From: Tetrastigma voinierianum
Taxonomy: Eukaryota > Streptophyta > Magnoliopsida > Vitales > Vitaceae
NCBI GenBank assembly: GCA_016808115.1
Contig: JAEQBH010004410.1
Location: 101,189-165,188, forward strand
DNA: 64,000 nucleotides
Direction: 5' to 3'
Both the position numbers and the translations under genes were made by a program. Below the pieces are notes generated by a model. The model saw nothing but the letters and a program-made list of their open reading frames with translations, did not search any database and had not been told where the DNA came from. Of the stretch, positions 11,672 through 24,487 are shown piece by piece. The first letter of the stretch is position 1, and each line of letters opens with the position of its first letter.

Positions 11672-14006
11672 TGTCTCCTGTCGAGACTATCGAGATAGGA
11701 AGCCATTAGTAAGCCCCCTCCTCTTCAACTCCTGGAATGCCTCCTCGCATGGGTCATCCCAATCAAACTTGACTATCCTTCGAGGGTCGATCTCGTCATA
11801 GTGCTAATGGAATCCTCGATGATCTCTGTAGTACCCGACCCGATGCGCTACGTATCTCGGTGACTTGGCCTCTCCCGACTCATCACGGCCTCAGGCCTTC
11901 TACAGGTCAAACTGCCCCGATCTTGACCTGCGTGTCCCGAAATCTCACCTCGATGAAAGCTGAGAAACTTCGCTTACTAAATTTGGCGTACAGCGATGGT
12001 CTCTGACAAGCGTAACGCGATCCTCAGATGATACTCATTGCTCAGCTCTGAGATGAGATTGGTCGAATGTCATCGAGACTACGATGGCCGATCTAGATAG
12101 GGTTGGAATATCCTATGCATGAGGTCCATGAATCTTGCGTTGGTGCATTCGTCGATCGAACATCCAGTAAACTCAAAGTGCCCATAAAGCGTCTTAAACG
12201 CTGTCTTAGGGATATCAAAGTCTCCACAACCCTCGATTGATGGTAACCGGTCAGAAGGTCTATCTTACCCAGGTAGACTGCTCCTCAGTGATCAACAAAA
12301 TCATCAATCCTTGTCGATGGAGTGCAGATTCTTGATCGTAACCATTCATTTTTATGTCCGATACGGTCGAGGATCTTGTCCTTCTTCTTCGCCAAAATAG
12401 AACCGGAGTGCCCATTGGTGAAGTGCTTTCCGATTAATGAACCCGCTTATCCCGATAGCTCTGCCCAGTGGAATCGGGTTCTTTATGACTCAGCTTGGCC
12501 GCCATCTGTCAGGAGATCTTGCGGGGCCGGGTGAAATACCGGGGGTGTACGAGGTCTACGACCCTTTGTGGAGGCGTCCGTGCTCATACGGAAAAAGCGT
12601 CCTCTTACTATGAAGCTACTTTCGGGAGTAGATACAAGTCCAGTCTCACCTCGTCCTCGGGAGGTAAGGCTTGCTAATGACAGCTAATTGTCATTGACAC
12701 TGGACTCGTACCTTTGTCTAGGGCAAGATGTAATACTTGTCCCCACGAGAATACAACATGAGTAAGTCACGTGTGTGGGCGGTAACTCTCCTACACTTTC
12801 CTGTTCGATGATGACCACACATGGTTGTCGACCAGTCATCGGGATGACGTGAACTCTGACATGTCCATGATCTCGAGTCCAGGTAAGGTGGGAGTCCGCG
12901 ATCCTCTAACTTCATAGCCACGACATATCATCCCATCCTCGCCATTTAATCCACAGGGAACTCACATCTGAGCTCCTGCAAGGCTCGACCTCTAAGCTGA
13001 CTCTATGCAGAAGAAGAGTGGCTCTCCTTCCTCTTGCTACTAACACATCCGCCCGAGTGCTTTCAGGAGCATCCTGGGTTCTCTCTCGTAGTGGGGCTTT
13101 GTTCGACCATGGAGTCCATGTCACGAGAGCGAGAGTCTGATCACCTCGAATGGACAACTTCATCCCAGATTCTCGAGATCTCACGACTTTGGCCGCTGTC
13201 GGGTGGCCCGTGATCATCGACAAAGCGGACCCCCAGCTCAGTGAATCCTAGCCACATAATCCATCTAGGTCATGCGTCCCTGCTTCGACTCACAGGAACT
13301 CCCGAGCACTTTGCATGTCTCGTAGTATCAGGAGAATGCTTACCCATGGGCGACTCCACGGAACTTTACCCGTGTCATTGCCTGCAGGTCTTTAGAGGTC
13401 TTGCCCCGAGTTCCACCATACTTGGGCTCACCCTCTGCCATTTTGGAACACGGCTGAGTAGTAATCTGTCGGAGGTAATCTTAAAGCCTCGCAACACCTT
13501 CTCGGCTCGTGAACTTGATGGTGCGCTGCCATCGGATCTCCTCCCCTGTGAATGTCGGAGGATGATGGCAGCACTAAACCTTGCTGGGGTTACTCGGACC
13601 TCCTGATTTACTCTTCTTACACTGGCACGTGAGAAATAGCGGCGTATGATACCTCTGACCTCGGCAAATTACCTGCGGTCGAATCCCAGGTGGTGCCGAC
13701 CCCCGATTACCACGTCGGAGCGACCTGTATCCTCTCCCGCGAATAGCCATCTACACATGTCAAATGGCAAGTTAATATTCAATGCAGTATCTCCAAGGCA
13801 TAAACACAAATTCTCGTAGACACTATTCATATGTACTTAAAAATATTTTATGCACAATGTCCATGCATTCATAAAAATGCAAGCACAAATATTCAATATA
13901 TTAATTCATATTTAAAAAAAAATTTATTTTACTTTGTCTCATTTTTTATTTTATTTAAAAAATTTATTTCTTTTTTATTTTTTTATTTTTGAAAATTTTT
14001 AGAACG

Positions 14007-14026
14007 TCATGAACAAGTGTTCATGA
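14007..14026. repeat. 9-bp palindrome next to the GC-rich block
   Basis: TCATGAACA (14,007-14,015) and TGTTCATGA (14,018-14,026) form a perfect inverted repeat with a 2-base spacer. It sits just left of the GC-rich block, at the junction between AT-rich leader and the block. Confidence 0.6.
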
Positions 14027-14079
14027 ACGTTGTCCTAAATGAAAGGACTCCTTACAACAAAGTAATCGTCCAAAATCGT

Positions 14080-14520
14080 CAAGTGCACTAGGTGCACACT
14101 CCCGCCCGTACCGCGACACAATGCACGCACCGCGCCGTGTCGCAGCCCGGCCTGCCGAAGCAGGCTTATGGTCGGCCATGTCGCAGTTCGGGCGGTCGTG
14201 ATCGCCGCTACGCGCTCATAAGGCTTCCTCGCGCTCGTATCGCTAGCGTTTCCGGCCAGGTCGCGCCTCAGATCGCCACACAACCCGTACCGCTGCCGCG
14301 CTGGGCCCGTCACGATACGCCCATTTGTATCGCCACCCAATATCCATTGTCGCCTCGCGCGCGCCCCGTCGCCGCCTCAAGGCGCGGCAGCCGCCGGTGC
14401 TCGCAGGCCATGTCGGGCTATCGTACGAGGCCCTGCCACATCGTACGAGTCCTCGCCGTGTCGTGGCCCCCCGCAGGTCGGCGCCGTGCCACACCTCTCA
14501 GCCTCAAAGGTCACGATACA
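14080..14520. other. CpG-dense GC-rich block of unknown origin
   Basis: A block of about 440 bp with dense CpG inside DNA that is mostly AT. Short motifs recur: ATCGTACGAG twice (about 14,418 and 14,440), CATGTCG-type words, and TCACGATAC followed by CCATTTGTATC or CCATTGTATC at both 14,310 and 14,510. Frames of up to 152 residues cross it on both strands, as expected of GC-rich DNA with few stops; none is recognised. Confidence 0.6.
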
Positions 14521-14576
14521 AATCCATTGTATCTTGACTCAAATGGGTAGTAGCCTATTTCCATTCCTTTTTTTTA

Positions 14577-14582
14577 AACATA

Positions 14583-14613
<31 letters not shown>

Positions 14614-14620
14614 TTCTTTT
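14577..14620. repeat. (TA)n followed by poly(T)
   Basis: An alternating TA run leads straight into a T run. The same arrangement is present in the leader of element C at 61,944-61,985, so it is probably an ancestral feature of the element family. Confidence 0.8.
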
Positions 14621-14639
14621 TTTCATTTTCTAATATAAA

Positions 14640-16361
14640 TCAACAAGTTTTACAATGACCACACAGGTCCACATGCGAGTAAAAAATAATGGCCACTTGG
14701 GCCCTTGCATCAATACTCACAAAAATACATCAACTATATGCAATGAAGTTCAAGAGTTAATAAATTACTTTTCATACAAACATATATTAAAATTTAAATA
14801 CCCTACTACATGTTATACAAAAACTCAATGTCAAAGCCAATAACTGCTTTTCTAAAAACGCTAGTTTAGGAAGCGCCGTCCCTTTCGTGCACACTCCCCC
14901 GTACTTGAAATGGTGATCCTCAATGGGGGCGAAAGAAAGCCCGCAGGTATAATTTCCTGCCACTGTTATTCCCCACCTTAAGTGCACATGCATGGCAAAC
15001 AATCACATTCAAGCAATTTCATGAACCTACTCGAATGTCTACACGACCAATCCCATGTCCCGAGTCCTCACCTGACTCTCACACATGCCTAAGCCAATAT
15101 GCTAGTAATAATCAAGCCAAAACAAAAGCTTTTTGTTCTTGAAAACACACTACTGAGTTTCGGTAAAATATTGGATAACCCTCCGAGGCGAATATGTTGG
15201 ATAACCCTCCGAAACAATTCATAGGCCCCTTCGACGTGAATTGTTGGACAATCTCCCAACACAATTCTTCCGGAAAATCTTCCGTCGAAATTCCTTTCAC
15301 AAACATTTTCATTTTTGTCTCATTTCATGTCATGCACTCACTCCTAATACTCTAGGGTGCCCCAATACATATGGAATGCATGATGCTAATTCCAACACAT
15401 TCATGCTAATATATTCACATGCATATATATTAACATAATTAAATCACATAAAACATGTTATGCAAATTCACCATCAATTACACCAAAATTCAAACACATA
15501 GCTAATTAACATACATGAGCAATTCATTTTGAATCACTCAACTAAAAACATTTTCACACCAAAATTCTCAGAAACATTATTCACATGAATGCTGAAACCT
15601 CAAAGTTATCAAGTTCACACACCACAATAAATAGAATTTTCTCCACTCAGCTTCTCAAAGCTTTTGAGACCGAAGTTTAAGGCTAAAAAGCCTCAAAAAT
15701 TCCTAACCATTTACATGGCTCTTAGCCAAAGATTAACGTAAGAAAAGATCCCCACTGAGCTGTCTAATCTCCACCAACTGCGGCCCACCACAGAGCCCCC
15801 GTAGAACAACTTTACTTCGCTTCGTCGAGAACCGCCCATCCGATCGGTCTAATCCTAGAGAGAAGGCACACCTTCTCTCTCTAAAACACAAAATCTGCAC
15901 CTACTGCATCCCAATTCTTCATTCTACACGTTTTCTCCTTTTTCCATTTGAGAAGACAACTATTCAACATTTTGTCTTATTCAATTAACAATTCCAAAAT
16001 TTCCACTTATGTCCCCTTTTTTCACTATTGTGACACTTGACACTATCTCGGCCATCCATTCCCATCATCTCTCTACTCATGCAACATGTGTCACATTTAA
16101 AGTACATGTGGCCAGGTGACTTTCACACATCACATGTCTCTCAACCCGCTTTACTCAAGACCGGCTAATTTGGTGCCTCTAAATCGCGGAAATTCGAATC
16201 GCCTCGTAATTCGACAAATTTGACATGGTAGCTAGATTTCTCGCGAGACTTCCATTCCAACGGAAATTCAAGCCGCCATCCGAGATTCAAAATTACGGGT
16301 TTTTACCGAAATGACTATTTTGCCATTTTTCAGTAAAATTGGAATTTTCCCGGGTTTTACA
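14640..16361 (-). mobile_element. Element A, 5' LTR (right copy)
   Basis: On the minus strand it begins TGTAAAACCCGGGAAAATTC at 16,361 and matches the left copy (4,437-6,026). Shared stretches include CCTAATACTCTAGGGTGCCC and the CCTCCGA repeat near 15,170-15,290. It abuts the head of the second composite repeat, at TTTGTTGCATCATATTC. The 3' end towards the leader is eroded: homology to the element C LTR starts only around 14,690 (GGCCACTTGGGC). Confidence 0.75.
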
Positions 16362-16929
16362 TTTGTTGCATCATATTCTGCATTTGTTACATGTGTTGTT
16401 GCATCATCTCCATTTGTTGTTGTTGTTATTGTAGTTGTTAAGTTGTTTGTTGCAACTCCGGTCCTTGTTGTGTTTGAATTTGTCGTTGCATTTGTCTTCA
16501 ATGCTTTTATGTTTCCTTTAGCTTCGATGCAAGAGCTGCATTTGTCTCTCTTTTTGTTACACCAAATACAAATGTAAAACTTGCACCAAACATTCTTACT
16601 TATTGTCATTTGTTGCCATTTAAAATATCACACTGAAAATAATTTTTCTATTTAAGGTAGACCATAGAAAGCGTAGAAATTGAGATTATATGTAATGTAG
16701 GAAAATATGAGACAAGACCGCTGGCTTGTGCAAGAACTTCGCCTGCTGATGATATTCTTTATCATAGGCACCATGCTTTGATGATTATGAAGTGCGCCTT
16801 AAACCATAGAAAAGCCAATTTAGGGAGAGTCAACAACTTCCGTCATGATTAGAAAGCGATTTCTTCCATCACATCAAATACCGGGCCTCTAGCCTCACAC
16901 AAATCACTCTTTGACTCTTTTCATGTGTA
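16362..16929 (+). repeat. Composite repeat, 'head' segment, copy 2
   Basis: Starts with a GTT/GTTG-rich stretch and continues through TTTGTTACACCAAATA, TTATTGTCA and the landmark AGAAAGCGTAGAAATTGAG, then joins the satellite near TTTTCATGTGTAAATTG. The same order is seen at 45,596-46,261. Its GTT-rich part gives runs of Val, Leu or Thr in six-frame translation; I do not regard these as genes. Confidence 0.7.
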
Positions 16930-18075
16930 AATTGCTCACCTCATTAAGGTTAAGCCGCCTAATTTCGTAGATGTTACTACCTCATGTGAAAGGATAAAGA
17001 TTTTGACCTTGGTGAAGTTTTACTGGGGCTGTGGTTGTAAATTGGGATGGGGGATATAGAGGAAGGATTGACATTCAATACAAAGCTATCAAATGTGATG
17101 TCAAAGGCAAATGCAAATCCTTCTAGCTCCATAATCTTCCAAATCCACTGTTTCTGATCTAAGAGAATGTACCCAATTTACAAGGCACGAATTTGCACAA
17201 GTTTAGGCTATCTTTTAGTACTATCATGGACCTTAATTTTGGCTGTGAAATACAAAAACTTTCATACAAAGAAGGAAGGAGAGTGGAATAGGAAGAATCA
17301 CAAGCACTTGTATTGCTTCTTCCCTTTTAGGAGAGATAAAAAGAAGAGCTATGAGCAATTTATTGAGCTAAATTCTAGCATTTTCCTCATATATCAGAGT
17401 CTCCAATAAACCATATTAGCAATTTATTTAGCTAAATTCTAGCATTTTCCTCTTATATCATGTAAATTGTTTCACCTCGCGATGGTCGCTAATCGCACTC
17501 CTCAGATACTACCAGTGACAAGGATTAAGATTTCGACCATAGTGAAGTTATACTACAGGGGTTGCAATTAGATGGGGATTTAGAGGAAGGATTGACATTC
17601 AAGACCAAGATGTCAGATGTGATGTCAAAGGCAAATGCAAATCCTTCTGGCTCCATAATCTTCCAAATCCACTGTTTCTGATCAAAGAGAATGTACCTAG
17701 TTTATAAGGTACAAATTTGCACAAGTTTAGGCTATCTTTTAGTACTATCATGGACCTCAATCTTTGTTGTAAAATTAAACAAACTCTTCTAAAAATAAGG
17801 GAGAGGAAGAGGGAGAATGACAAGCAATTGTATTGCTTCTTCCCATTTTGGAGATATAAAAAGACGAGTCATGAGCAATTTTATTGAGCTAAATTCTAGC
17901 ATTTTCCTCATATATCGTAGTTCTATAAACCATATTAGTGAACACTTATTGAGCAAAATTATAAAATTTTCCTCATATATCATGTGTAAATTGTTTCACC
18001 TCAGCATGGTCAAGCATTACAATTTCGTATGTTACTACCAGGTGACAAGGATGAAGATTTGGACCAGGGTGACGT
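16930..18075 (+). repeat. 524-bp satellite array, block 1 (about 2 units)
   Basis: The anchor GATGTCAAAGGCAAATGCAA occurs at about 17,097 and 17,621. Each unit includes two near-copies of AGCAATTTATTGAGCTAAAT about 65 bp apart, so the unit carries an internal duplication. The block ends where LTR1 is inserted. Confidence 0.9.
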
Positions 18076-18426
18076 TGTAACACCCCGAAAAATACCCTAG
18101 AAGTTTTCGGACTTGTTTAGGGTATATTATAAGCTAAATAGGAATTTTCTGAATGAAATCCATGAATCCTGAAATAAGAATTAAGGACAATTAATGGTCC
18201 AAAAGGAGGCTTAAAAGTCATAAATTGAAGAGACTATAATAAAGAAGAAATAGAATTGTTGTGTAATTCCTAGAAGATTAAAGGCCAAAATACAAATGGC
18301 TAAGACATGAGGAATCTCAAAATGGGAGACTTAACCCAAAATGGGGCTTGAGGGCCAAACAAGGCCTATAATGTATTTTTGATTTAAAGACCAACAATTG
18401 GTTCCCACAGGGGGAGAAACCGTGGA

Positions 18427-18470
18427 AAGAAGGAAGAAGAAGAAGAGGAAGAGGAAGAAGAGAGGAGCCA
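18427..18470 (+). repeat. GA-rich tract in LTR1
   Basis: An AGAAGAAGAGGAAGAGGAAG-type tract, also seen as its complement in LTR3 at 10,200-10,285. It is conserved in position, about 350 bp from the LTR start in both copies, so it is likely part of the transcript leader. No function is claimed. Confidence 0.55.
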
Positions 18471-18958
18471 AGATCAAGCAAAGCCAAGCTCCAAAAGGTA
18501 TGAACTACACCTTTGCGGATGGATCTATGGAATTCTGCAAGGCTTTAGAAGTGGTTAATAGCTTATCTCCAGTTGTGGGTTCGATAGAATTCGCATCTTA
18601 ACCTTGGATTTCTTAGAAGATAAGGTGGGTAAAACCTGATAGTATAGGGAAGTAAGAAACTCTCGAGGATGCATTCATAGTTCAATGAAAGGAATTGAGT
18701 TAGGTTTAGAACAAACCCTAACTAATCATCATGTTTGGGTTTATGTATGGGTTATTATCTGCCATTAGAATGAGTTTGAGAATGTAATTGTTAAAAGAAT
18801 TTGAAGAAAGACATGTAATTGAAAGATGAAATGAGTAGGAAAAGATATCATATGATGAATTTTGAAGTGGTCTTATGTTGGCAGTTTAGAGCTTGATTTG
18901 AAAATAAAATATGGAAATATGGAAACAAAAATACAGATTTGTGGGCACTTGGTTACTT

Positions 18959-19050
18959 GTACCGGTACATTGAACTTGTACCGGTACATATTGTAAGTTA
19001 TGGTCATTTTTGGTTAACATGTACCCTGCAGACATGACATGTACCGGCAC
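18959..19050. promoter_or_regulatory. GTACCGGTAC palindrome cluster in LTR1
   Basis: GTACCGGTAC at 18,959-18,968 and 18,978-18,987, and a one-base variant, GTACCGGCAC, at 19,041-19,050. These correspond to the cluster at 9,674-9,736 in LTR3. Confidence 0.45.
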
Positions 19051-19779
19051 ACCTCGTCTCGCTCCCGCTTCGACCAGTTTTCGTATTTGGGCCATAACTG
19101 CTCATTTCTTGTCCACTTATAAATTCAAGTGGCCACAAAATGACCATGAGAACAAAACTTAAAGAACAGGGAACTGCCAAATTCCCTGATCCTAAGGTGC
19201 CCTAAAATCTTACCTCAAAGTGGGGCCATGCGCGAGCCAAATGTTCCACCTTGAAACATATAGAGTAGTTCAAAGAGCCAATTTAACTTGAGCTTGGTGC
19301 CTCACACTAAAGCATTCCTGTTAATAGAACCCTAGCACTTTATATTTAAAAGAATACAAATGATCTAGAGTCAAGAATCAGTTAAGATCCCGGAAAAATT
19401 AGTAATACGAACTGTTCATGTAATCCGTGGTGTCCCACTTGCCGGGCATGAAACGCCATGAACTTTAGCCTGGACATCCACTGGATTGATTCCACTTCCT
19501 AAGTAAAGTAGATCATAGAGAATATACAATATGTTAATGAGGTGTGATTCCACATGCCATCATACTTCAATAAGAATATGAAGTGCCATATGGAATAGGC
19601 AATGTTATACAAGTGAAAATATAGAAATGAAAATGAAAACGAATTAAAAAACATGATTGTGAACATGAGAGGCAATATAATGAATCATTGATGGAATGTA
19701 ATATGATATATGATTATTATCATAAGGAACTAGAAAATGATAATAAAATGATAGGAGTATACGTGGAATATATACGTAA

Positions 19780-20000
19780 ATGAATTTATGAATTAGTATA
19801 CATGAATGAGTATACATGAAGAAGTGTGAATGGAGCCGTATGAACGAGTATACGTGAATAAGTATACGTAAATGAATTTATGAATGAGTATACATGAATG
19901 AATATGTGAATGAGTATACGTGAATAAGTATACGTAAATGAACTTATGAATGAGTATGTGAATGAATTTATGAATGAGCATATGAAATAAGTACATAGAT
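19780..20000 (+). repeat. Short-unit repeat (ATGAGTATACATGA) in LTR1
   Basis: A run of words such as AATGAGTATACATGAATG and AATGAGTATACGTGAATA, about 16-26 bp per repeat. A related run is in LTR2 at 39,795-39,910. The minus-strand frame over it (19,793-19,996) merely reflects the repeat. Confidence 0.7.
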
Positions 20001-20279
20001 TGAGTATATCTTTGAAAAGATAATACGAAAGTGAAATTGGAAACGAAATGTGATCATGGATCTACTATGAATGCTATTTATGAAAATATATATAAGTATA
20101 TATATAATGATTTGAATCATTGTTATTCGAAATGCTTTGGTCATACATATGCATGTATGTAGGCCTTTGAACTATAAGTGAACTTACCGCATAAAAAGTA
20201 AACATTCGAAATGTATTATAAGTGGAATGACCAACATGACGGATTCACCAACCTAATCTACCGCGAAGGTAAATCGTAA

Positions 20280-20760
20280 TTGTTAAATGCGAAATCACAT
20301 TGCTACTCGACGATAAACAAACAGATCTCATAACTGAATTGGCTGTGGAATGTCAATTCTATAGCCATATGTGAGACTGAATGAGATCACATTGCCATCG
20401 AATGACAAACACAGATTCAACAATCGAACTGCCATGAATGTCAATTCTATAGTCAAGTGGATCCTATCAAGAATGCGAAATCACATTGCTACCGGTCGAC
20501 AAAATGCATGTGATTCAACAACCGGCTCGCCAAGTGAATGTCAATTCTATAGTCAAAGTGGATCCTACTCAAGCAATGCGAAATCATATTGCTACCGGAC
20601 GACAAATGCATGATTCAACAATCGAATTGCCATGGAATGTAAATTATAGTCAAAGTGGATCATATCAGCAATGCGACCACATTGCTACCGACGACAAATG
20701 TATTGTGATTCAACAACCGAATCAAGCCGTGGAATGTTCGAATTTATAGCCATATGTGGA
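20280..20760 (+). repeat. ~95-bp minisatellite in LTR1
   Basis: Units begin with GCGAAATCACATTGCTACC or a close variant at about 20,289, 20,385, 20,475, 20,578 and 20,666. Each continues into GATTCAACAA and AATGTCAATTCTATAGTC. Spacing is 88-103 bp. It lies in the same part of the LTR as the different minisatellites of LTR2 and LTR3. Confidence 0.75.
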
Positions 20761-22171
20761 AATCACAAAATCGAAAAAGCGAAACAATGGTATTGAAAAG
20801 CGTGTATTTCAGAGTAAGTATCTTACATTACAATGCATATTGTATAAAAAGGCAGCTATTTTCGTAAATGTATTTTATTGTACGATTGTTAGCGGGTCTA
20901 ATTTGTATGGTTATGGGATTGTCTAAAGAAGTGTTCGCTTAATTAAAAAGGGTCTAAAATGGAATAACATAAACAAATACGTTTTGAAAGATAATTGAAA
21001 ATGTCGGAGTAAACTCGCTCCACTTGATCCCGCCAACCCTGTCAAGTTTAGGATTCGGTCGCGACACTTTTGAAAAGAAAATTTAATAAGACGAAATAAA
21101 TGTTTTGATTGAAAACGTCTGGTAAACCGCCCAGCCTTTGATCCGCGAACCGCCAAGTTTGTGATTTGGTCATGGCCACTTTTGAAAATAAAATTTAATA
21201 AGATCTAAATAAATGTTTTTGATTGAAAAACTGCCGAGTAAACCGTCCGGGCTCCAGCTTCGATCTTCCAACCAAGTAGGGATTCGCCGCAATACTTGGA
21301 AATGAAAATTTTCAATAAAACGAAACTAAAAGGATTTAACCCGCATCCCATCATGAAATGTAATTTCTAAAGGAGTTGATTAATGGCTTCACGTGATAAT
21401 GATAAGAGTCTAATATGTATTGGTATTTGTTTGATTCGACTGCATGTAATTTAATATGACTCGATCGCTTCCGAATTGCCATTGTATACCAGATAAGTTT
21501 ACTTTGAATATGATTTGATCTATCAAGTACATGTAGTAGATATGAGTTACAACTCAGGGAAATGCAAGGACACAAAGAAAGTAATATGAACAAGATAATG
21601 ATAAGGGAAATCAAAAGAATAAAATTCTACATGTATAATATGAGATGAGTTTAGAAGTTTGAATAAGAATAGCTTCGTTATATGCATAAGTAAATGTAAA
21701 AAGATAGTGACGACGATTATTGTTATTGGTCGTTACTGCTCTATATGTTCACTAAGCGTAGTGCTTAGCACGTGTCAACCGTGTGGTAATCGAAGAGGGA
21801 GATAAAGAGGACAGGATATCCCACACCACGTAATGGCCATCTCGTAGATAGGTGCTCACCAAAGACTTTTTCCGCTGCTAAGAATCTCGATGTTTGTATT
21901 AGATATGTGCCACGAAGGTACTGTATAAGGAGAATGGGACCTAAGTATATGTGTATAATCTCTTTAATGGATACCACTCCTAAGTGTGTCTATTTGTAAG
22001 TGTAAATGATTGTTGGTTGGTTGGCAAAAATTGTTTGTATACCACCGATAAGGTTGCTTCCGGGAAAAAAAATTAATAAAAAAAAAAAAAAAGAGAAGTC
22101 CCAGTATGCTCTCGGCACCTCGAAACCCGCTCGATTCGCCTAATCTGCCTGAACGGATCTGGGGCGTGACA

Positions 22172-24255
22172 AGTTTACGCTAGGTTGAAATTAGATGCAG
22201 ATTTAGGGAGGAAGGAATGACATTCAAGACAAAGATATCAGATGTGATGTCAAAGGCAAATGCAAATCCTTCTGGCTCCATAATCTTCCAAATCCACTGT
22301 TTCCGATCAAAGAGAATGTACCTAGTTTATAAGGTACGAATTTGAAAAAATTTAGGCTATCTTTTAGTACTATCATGGACCTCAATTTTGGCTGTAAAAT
22401 AAATAAACTTTCTAAAAAATAAGGGGGAGAGAGGAAGAGGGAGAATGATAAGAAATTGTATTGCTTCTTCCCATTTTGGAGAGATAAAAAGACGAGCCAT
22501 GAGCAATTTATTGAGCTAAATTCTAGCATTTTCATCATATATCAGAGTCTCTTATAAACCATATTAGCAATTTATTGAGCAAAATTATAAAATTTTCCTC
22601 ATTTATCATGTGTAAATTGTTTCACCTCAGCATGGTCAAGCACTGCAATTTCGTATTTTACTACCAGGTGACAAGGATGAAGATTTCGTCCGTGGTGAAG
22701 TTTTAATGCATGGTCAATTGGGATTCCTAGAATGAGACACAATTCACAGGAAAAGCCATTCGATGTGATGTCAAAGGCAAATGCAAATCCTTCAAGCTCC
22801 ATAATCATCCAAATCCAACTGTTTCTGATATAAGAGAATGTACCTAGTTTATAAAGCACGAATTCACACAAGTTTAGGCTATCTTTTAGTATAATAATGG
22901 ACCTCTATTTTGGTTGTGAAATACAAAATCTTTCTAAAAAAGAAGGGGGAGAGCGGAAGAGGGAGAATGACAAGCAATTATATTGCTTCTTCCCTTTTTG
23001 AGAGATAAAAAGACGAGCTATGTGCAATTTGGTTGTTAAATTCTAGTATTTTCCCCAGTATGATTTGAGTCACCGATAAACCATATTAGTAATTTTATCG
23101 AGGAAAATTCGGGCATTTTAATTGTGGATATCATGTGTAAATAGTTTCACCTCACCATGGTTAAAGCACCCACTTCTCATGTTACCATTAGTGACAAGGA
23201 TTAAGATTTCATCGTGGTGAAGTTTTGGCACACAAAGCCAAATTATTTGGGATTTAGAGGAAGGATAGACATTCAAGACAAAGCTATCAGATGTGATGTC
23301 ATTGAGAATTAAAATCCCCAGCCCCACAATCTTCCAAACTAACTGCTTCATCTAAGAGAATGTACCTAGTTTATAAGACATGAATCATTGTGCTAGCCGG
23401 TCTTAGTACTATCATGACCTCACTCTGCAGCAAAGCACAAAACTCCTTCAAAAAAGCAGTGGAGAGTTGGAAGAGGGAGAATGACAAGCAATTGTATTGC
23501 TTCTTCCTTTTTTGGAGAGATAAAAAGAAGAGCTTTGAGCAATTTATTGAGCTAAATTCTAGTATTTTCCTCATATATCAGAGTCTCCATTAAACCACAT
23601 TAGCAATTTATTGAGCTAAATTCTTGAATTTTCAACATATATCATGTGTAAATTGTTTCACCTCAGCATGGTCAAGCATTGCAATTTCGTATGTTACTAT
23701 AAGGTGACAAGGATGAAGATTTCGACTGTGGTGAGGTTTTACTACAGAGGTTGTAATCAAATGGGGATTTAGAGGAAGGATTGACATTAAAGTCAAAGCT
23801 ATCAAATGTGATGTCAAAGGCAAATGCAAATCTTTCAGGCTCCATAATCTTCCAAATGCACTGTTTCTGATCTATGAGAATTTACCTAGTTTATAAGGTA
23901 CGAATTTGCAGAAGTTTAGGCTATCTTTTAGTACTATCATGGACCTCAATTTTGGTTGTGAAATACAAAAACTTTCTAAAAAAGAAGGGGGAGAGTGGAA
24001 GAGTGAGAATGAAAAGTAATTGAATTACATCTTCTATTTTTGGAGAGATAAAATAACGAGCCATGAGCAATTTATTAAGCTAAATTCTTACATTTCCCTC
24101 AGATATCAGATTCTCCAATAAACCATATTATCAATTGATTGAGCTAAATTCTAGCATTTTCTTCATATATCATGTGGGGTCTTGTTTCACCTCACCAGGC
24201 AATTTCTGTATGTTACTACCCGTGACAAGGGGATGACGACTCGCCCCCGTTGTGG
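22172..24255 (+). repeat. 524-bp satellite array, block 2 (about 4 units)
   Basis: Anchors GATGTCAAAG or variants lie at 22,246, 22,767, 23,295 and 23,810, spaced 515-528 bp. The first anchor is 524 bp from the last one in block 1 once LTR1 and a presumed 5-bp target duplication are removed, which confirms that LTR1 split one unit. Confidence 0.9.
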
Positions 24256-24336
24256 CGTATGGAAGGAATGGGTGTAAATCAATAATAAATTACACACAAA
24301 TACAATGAATAATAATAATAATATAACAATAAATTA

Positions 24337-24371
<35 letters not shown>

Positions 24372-24390
24372 ACACACAAACAGCACCAAT

Positions 24391-24487
<97 letters not shown>

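Larger units (their letters stand above)
6137..13750 (-). pseudogene. Element A gag-pol (Ty3/gypsy chromovirus), decayed and split
   Basis: Minus-strand polyprotein remnant. ATG is at 13,750 (MAIRG..), matching the start of element C. Order of motifs: gag N-part with HPPTF (about 13,540-13,570); end of protease (about 12,720-12,920); reverse transcriptase (about 11,800-12,560); RNase H with [10 protein letters not shown] and [10 protein letters not shown] (11,285-11,671); integrase core start with EHVTMDFVTHF (about 10,795-10,835). LTR3 then interrupts it. The reading resumes below about 7,000 with the end of integrase (6,600-6,990) and a chromodomain-like tail near 6,137-6,240. Frameshifts and stops are many, so no functional product is expected. 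The domain order PR-RT-RH-INT is diagnostic of Ty3/gypsy; the Tekay/Del-like assignment rests on the long LTRs and terminal chromodomain. Confidence 0.8.
13751..14639 (-). other. Element A 5' untranslated region with a GC-rich insert
   Basis: AT-rich leader DNA at 13,751-14,030 and 14,560-14,639 matches the leader of element C in composition and in a shared (TA)n-poly(T) block (14,577-14,620; compare 61,944-61,985). Between them lies a GC- and CpG-rich block, about 14,080-14,520, that element C lacks. The sequence from here to the LTR, including the primer binding site seen in element C, appears to be deleted. Confidence 0.55.
18076..22171 (+). mobile_element. LTR1, a 4.1-kb LTR-like insertion without gag-pol
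   Basis: Begins TGTAACACCCCGAAAAATAC and ends CTGGGGCGTGACA, both typical of plant Ty3/gypsy LTRs. It interrupts a satellite unit: the unit reads GGTGACG(T) before it and AGTTTACG after it, against the family consensus GGTGAAGTTTTAC. The flanks allow a 5-bp target duplication (GACGT/AGTTT, from GAAGT-like DNA) but do not match exactly. No protein motifs of gag or pol occur inside. Length and end sequence fit a solo LTR of a Tekay/Del-like chromovirus, where LTRs of several kb are common. A non-autonomous element cannot be excluded. Confidence 0.75.

Noticed and set aside
14035..14550. Overlapping frames of 70-152 residues on both strands
   Set aside because: GC-rich DNA has few stop codons; the frames overlap on both strands and show no recognisable motif.
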